A stretch of 64,000 nucleotides of DNA from NCBI GenBank assembly GCA_963784065.1, contig CAWAQA010000003.1, positions 1,116,001 to 1,180,000 of the forward strand, read 5' to 3'. Source of the DNA: CAWAQA01 sp963784065. GTDB lineage: Bacteria; Acidobacteriota; Vicinamibacteria; Vicinamibacterales; UBA2999. Positions 62,432 to 64,000 of this stretch are shown one piece after another (positions within the stretch are counted from its first letter, which is position 1; every line of letters starts with the position of its first letter). A model generated the notes under the pieces. The model saw only the letters and a program-made list of their open reading frames with translations. It was not told the origin of the DNA and made no database searches. The translations under genes were made by a program, and so were the position numbers.

Positions 62432-63418
62432 ATGGAAGGCGCCGCACTCCCGATACTTCGCGACCAGCTGCTCGACCGGCGCAGAAAGCTCGAGACCGTC
62501 GCCGCCCGGCCGCTGGCGGAGGACGTCGCCCGGCTGTTGCGGGAGGTGGATGCCGCGCTTCACCGCATGGACATGGGCTCGTTCGGCCTGTGCGAGACAT
62601 GCCACGATCCGATCGAAACCAGCCGCCTGCTGGCCGATCCGCTGACACGGTTCTGCCTCGACCACCTCACACCGCTCGAGCAGCGCGCGCTCGAGCAGGA
62701 TCTCGACCTCGCGTCGCGGATTCAGCGCGAGCTGCTGCCCAAGGCCGATACCCGCCTCGACGGCTGGGAGATCGCGTACCACTACCAGCCCGCGGGCGCC
62801 GTCAGCGGCGACTACTGCGATCTCATTCCCGGGGGTGACGGCGAGCTGTACTTCGCCGTCGGCGACGTCGCAGGCAAGGGTGTCGCCGCGGCGATGCTCA
62901 TGTCGCACCTCAGCGCCATGCTGCGGACGCTCATTTCCGTGGGCCTGCCGCTCGGCACGCTGGTGGAGCGCGCGAGCCGCGTCTTTTGTGAGAGCACGCT
63001 GCCGACGCACTATGCGACCCTCGTGTGCGGTCGCGCGTCGGCGACCGGGGAAGTGGAAATCTGCAATGCGGGACATCCCCCGCCGCTCGTGATCCGCGCC
63101 AGCGGTATCACGCCGATCGACGCAACCGGACTGCCGATCGGCATGTTCGGCAGCGAGCGCTTTTCCTCGCATGTCGTGCGCCTTGCGCCCGGCGAGTCGC
63201 TGCTGCTCTACTCCGACGGACTCATCGAAGCGCAGGACGCCGGGGGCGAGGAATACGGGATCCCGCGCCTGTCGGCGCTTGCAGCATCAGCCCATGTCCG
63301 GGTCCCTGCCGAGGTCGTCGATGCATGCGTCCGCGATCTCGCCCGCTTCTGCGGCGCGCGCACCGCCGCCGACGATCTGACCGTGATGGCGATCCGGCGC
63401 GAGCTTCCTTCCGGCTGA
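62432..63418 (+). CDS. SpoIIE-type PP2C phosphatase fused to a TraR/DksA-like zinc finger
   Basis: The 328-residue product starts at ATG 62432, with GGAGG about nine bases upstream. The N-terminal 80 residues form a helical hairpin and a zinc-finger-like cluster (Cys54, Cys57, Cys75, His78 in GLCETCHDP and RFCLDHL), as in TraR/DksA. The rest is a PP2C/SpoIIE phosphatase: LASRIQRELLPKADTRLDGW, AGAVSGDYCDLIPGGDGELY, VGDVAGKGVAAAMLMSHLSA, EICNAGHPPPLVIRASG, LLYSDGLIEAQDAGGEEYGI and TAADDLTVMAI with the last metal Asp. It likely dephosphorylates an anti-sigma antagonist or similar. Its stop codon lies in a palindrome. Confidence 0.86.
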   Translation: MEGAALPILRDQLLDRRRKLETVAARPLAEDVARLLREVDAALHRMDMGSFGLCETCHDPIETSRLLADPLTRFCLDHLTPLEQRALEQDLDLASRIQRELLPKADTRLDGWEIAYHYQPAGAVSGDYCDLIPGGDGELYFAVGDVAGKGVAAAMLMSHLSAMLRTLISVGLPLGTLVERASRVFCESTLPTHYATLVCGRASATGEVEICNAGHPPPLVIRASGITPIDATGLPIGMFGSERFSSHVVRLAPGESLLLYSDGLIEAQDAGGEEYGIPRLSALAASAHVRVPAEVVDACVRDLARFCGARTAADDLTVMAIRRELPSG

Positions 63419-63427
63419 AGCCGGAAG
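63408..63427. repeat. CCGGCTGAAGCCGG palindrome containing the phosphatase stop codon
   Basis: CTTCCGGCT (63408-63416) pairs with AGCCGGAAG (63419-63427). TGA at 63416-63418 is the stop of the SpoIIE-type gene. The core is the same as the larger palindromes. A further half copy, GAGCTGAAGCCGGAAAG, starts near 63440. It may also act as a terminator. Confidence 0.65.
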
Positions 63428-63489
63428 CCACGGTCTGCAGAGCTGAAGCCGGAAAGCGGCGACAGCCGTGCGAAAACGCGTGCTCCCTG

Positions 63490-64000
63490 TCACACCGATT
63501 CGACGGGCGCGGCGTGGCTGCCTTCGACGGGCTGCGCACCCCACCACGCCGCTGCGTCTCCTTCGGTCCACTCGCCTGCCGCGCCGCACACGGCAAACGC
63601 GCGATCGAGGTGCGGCACGTCGGCATAGCGTGCCGCCGGATCCTTGGCGAGGCAGCGGAGGATGATGTCTTCGACGTCAGCAGGTACGCCGGGCCGCAGC
63701 AGGCTGGGCCGGCGCGGCGTCTCCCGGACGTGCGCGATGAGCACGCGCATCGAGGTGTCGCGCACGAAAGGCGGCTCGCCGGTGACGAGGTAATAGGCCA
63801 CCGCGCCGAGGCTGTAAATGTCGCTGCGCCCGTCGACGTCGGCGTTGCCGCCGGCCTGCTCCGGAGACATGTAGGCGGGCGTCCCGGCAAGCACGCCCGG
63901 CGCGGTGACGAGCGCGTCCGGGCCGCGCTGCCCGGTATGACGCACGAGGCCGAAATCGAGGAGCTTGGCCACGTCCGGAACGCCGCCGCGGGAGCAGGTG
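63490..64000 (-). CDS. Serine/threonine protein kinase, C-terminal part, cut by window edge
   Basis: The frame is open from the right edge to a stop at 63490. It reads GGVPDVAKLLDFGLV (the DFG metal-binding loop), AGTPAYMSPEQAGG (activation-segment APE-equivalent), RSDIYSLGAVAYYLVTGEPP, RPGVPADVEDIILRCLAKDP and ARYADVPHLDRAFA, the second half of a Hanks-type kinase catalytic domain. It ends soon after the domain with no membrane helix. The ATP-binding part and HRD loop lie outside the window. It is convergent with the SpoIIE-type phosphatase. Confidence 0.85.
   Translation of the reverse strand, partial: TCSRGGVPDVAKLLDFGLVRHTGQRGPDALVTAPGVLAGTPAYMSPEQAGGNADVDGRSDIYSLGAVAYYLVTGEPPFVRDTSMRVLIAHVRETPRRPSLLRPGVPADVEDIILRCLAKDPAARYADVPHLDRAFAVCGAAGEWTEGDAAAWWGAQPVEGSHAAPVESV

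Overview
The window is GC-rich bacterial chromosome. The gene content points to Acidobacteriota, most likely class Vicinamibacteria. The main clues are Oar-type TonB-dependent receptors with a carboxypeptidase-like N-terminal domain, DUF6152 proteins, many exported SMP-30/NHL beta-propellers, exported amidohydrolases, a RedB-like protein beside a sensor kinase, and orphan ModA-like binding proteins. This is inferred from family composition; no rRNA or marker gene is present. I see no tRNA, rRNA, CRISPR array or intact prophage.

Layout. 1-13.9 kb: the 3'-cut end of a secreted protein, a Methyltransf_32 protein, a VOC protein, an SDR/SMP-30 pair separated by a 16-base G run, a tight four-gene operon (two Tat-exported amidohydrolases, DUF4126, FAD disulfide oxidoreductase), three small exported proteins, an AlkZ-related protein, and a decayed IS5-family element (11194-12508) inserted in a palindromic repeat. 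13.9-27.3 kb: three ModA-like binding proteins with no transporter partners, an HtrA-like protein whose catalytic residues are replaced, a truncated membrane gene fused to an integrase scar, an NHL lipoprotein, and a hybrid histidine kinase coupled to a RedB-like protein. 27.3-41 kb: an export-rich catabolic stretch with SMP-30 lactonases, MBL hydrolases, amidohydrolases, two DUF6152 proteins and a repeated family of uncharacterised secreted proteins sharing a G-x-PDL-x-G-[FWY] motif. 41.4-46.5 kb: HD phosphohydrolase, then a DNA-repair group (5'-3' exonuclease, LigD-type polymerase, ATP-dependent ligase) with no Ku in view. 46.7-64 kb: NHL propeller, two TonB-dependent receptors, an outer-membrane barrel, threonine synthase, an SLC13 transporter, YaeQ, DUF3014, an MBL hydrolase, a zinc-finger/SpoIIE phosphatase, and the end of a serine/threonine kinase.

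Two features run through the window. First, about a dozen genes carry single-base frameshifts, several in short G/C runs, inside otherwise well-conserved frames. That pattern fits uncorrected sequencing indels better than real decay, so these genes are listed as CDS with the break described; the IS transposase, integrase and ankyrin scraps are treated as genuine remnants. Second, gene borders carry several families of intergenic inverted repeats: a GGGGCCGGCT-TNA-AGCCGGCCCC palindrome, paired CCACAGAGACACAGAG arms around variable inner hairpins, and hairpins built from 7-bp tandem units. One palindrome copy is split by the IS element with a 4-bp TTAG target duplication, and at least two copies supply the stop codon of the neighbouring gene. 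These repeats are the least explained structure here.
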